DNA from: Calliopsis andreniformis
Lineage: Eukaryota > Arthropoda > Insecta > Hymenoptera > Andrenidae
DNA: 64,000 nt
Direction: 5' to 3'
Assembly (NCBI RefSeq): GCF_051401765.1
Contig: NW_027480507.1
Location: 806,001 to 870,000, forward strand
Shown piece by piece: positions 63,919-64,000 of the stretch. Both the position numbers and the translations under genes were made by a program. How positions within the stretch are numbered: position 1 is the stretch's first letter; each line of letters begins with the position of its first letter. The notes below the pieces were generated by a model. That model searched no databases and had not been told where the DNA came from. It worked only from the letters and a program-made list of their open reading frames with translations.

Positions 63919-64000
63919 ATCCTCAATCCTCAATCCTCGATCCTCAATTCTCAATACCCAATCCTCAATCTTCAATCCTCAATCCTCAATAATCAACTCT
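63919..64000 (+). repeat. Array tail at window edge
   Basis: Ordinary heptads continue to the last base. No landmark is present, and nothing suggests that the array ends here. Confidence 0.8.

Larger units (their letters stand above)
1..64000 (+). repeat. CCTCAAT heptanucleotide satellite array, whole window
   Basis: The whole window is a head-to-tail array of a 7-bp unit, consensus CCTCAAT on the + strand and ATTGAGG on the - strand. Common variants are CTTCAAT, ACTCAAT, CCTCAGT, CCTCAAA, CCTCAAC, CCCCAAT, CGTCAAT, CCTGAAT, CCTCATT, CCTCTAT and CCACAAT. Perfect runs are short; the longest I found is nine units at 47,085-47,147. G is rare on the + strand and almost confined to variant heptads, so strand asymmetry is extreme. 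I saw no inverted segment and no unique DNA. The array runs off both ends of the window. No real gene is supported: minus frames are closed by TGA about every 21 bases, and plus frames are open only because the unit lacks stops. The host is unknown. A eukaryotic satellite is the likeliest reading by organisation, but a prokaryotic array or assembly effects cannot be excluded. Confidence 0.97.

Noticed and set aside
1..64000. CRISPR array
   Set aside because: The repeat is 7 bp and contiguous. The degenerate 104-bp blocks are themselves repeated heptads, not unique spacers, and no cas gene is present.
1..64000. Telomere
   Set aside because: The unit is heavily variant, carries large nested duplications, and does not match a telomere repeat I recognise. 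Only the strand bias is telomere-like.
1..64000. CCAAT and TATA-like motifs (CCCCAAT, ATCAATATAC) as promoters
   Set aside because: They are common heptad variants repeated many times with no transcription unit beside them.
1..64000. tRNA, rRNA or other structured RNA
   Set aside because: The near absence of G on one strand prevents stable stems, and no conserved RNA motif was seen on either strand.
1..64000. Assignment to a named organism
   Set aside because: There is no unique sequence to place it. Eukaryotic satellite and bacterial heptanucleotide repeat are both possible, and naming a host would be a guess.

Overview
The window is one uninterrupted satellite array. All 64,000 bases read, in a single orientation, as variants of the heptanucleotide CCTCAAT (ATTGAGG on the other strand), about 9,100 units. 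I see no credible protein gene, RNA gene, mobile element, CRISPR array, promoter or terminator. Both window edges lie inside the array, so it is longer than 64 kb. Many long open frames exist on the + strand, but they are a by-product. The unit has no stop in any + frame, and because 7 is not a multiple of 3 all three frames give the same heptapeptide in rotation (PQSSILN). Every - frame has TGA about every 21 bases.

The structure lies in higher-order organisation. Diverged heptads form recognisable marker blocks: at least 48 copies of a 103-104 bp degenerate block (types A, B, C/C', D/D'), about 47 copies of a CCGCGATA marker, five copies of a CTTCTATCCAG marker, and a 42-bp six-heptad unit in short tandem runs. 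These are carried on nested direct duplications of 0.17 to 7.2 kb.

Layout: 1-5,912 is a mosaic with 419, 762 and 4,115 bp offsets, and parts resemble 39-40.5 kb. 5,810-8,985 is a 1,685 bp-offset duplication. 8,569-18,429 holds two and a half units of about 4.0-4.3 kb. 16,306-23,311 recurs at 25,370-32,368, with a 2.1 kb unit between them. 32,369-38,750 holds 1.5-1.6 kb tandem units. 38,750-40,300 resembles the window start. 40,300-47,235 and 47,200-54,470 are a tandem pair of about 6.9-7.2 kb. 51,600-57,849 and 57,850-63,918 are a tandem pair of about 6.2 kb that overlaps the previous one. 63,919-64,000 is plain array.

The host cannot be named from this sequence. Kilobase-scale nested duplications, one orientation and no unique sequence are typical of eukaryotic satellite DNA (pericentromeric or subtelomeric) growing by unequal exchange. 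Short heptanucleotide repeats also occur in some bacteria (cyanobacterial STRRs, large sulfur bacteria), but I know of none this long there. No genes work together here. The interest is in how the array evolves. Small offsets obey a simple rule (a multiple of 7 minus the number of 6-bp slip units), the order of two duplications can be inferred from shared changes, and one junction is visibly chimeric inside a conserved block. All boundaries were read by eye and are approximate to about one to three heptads.
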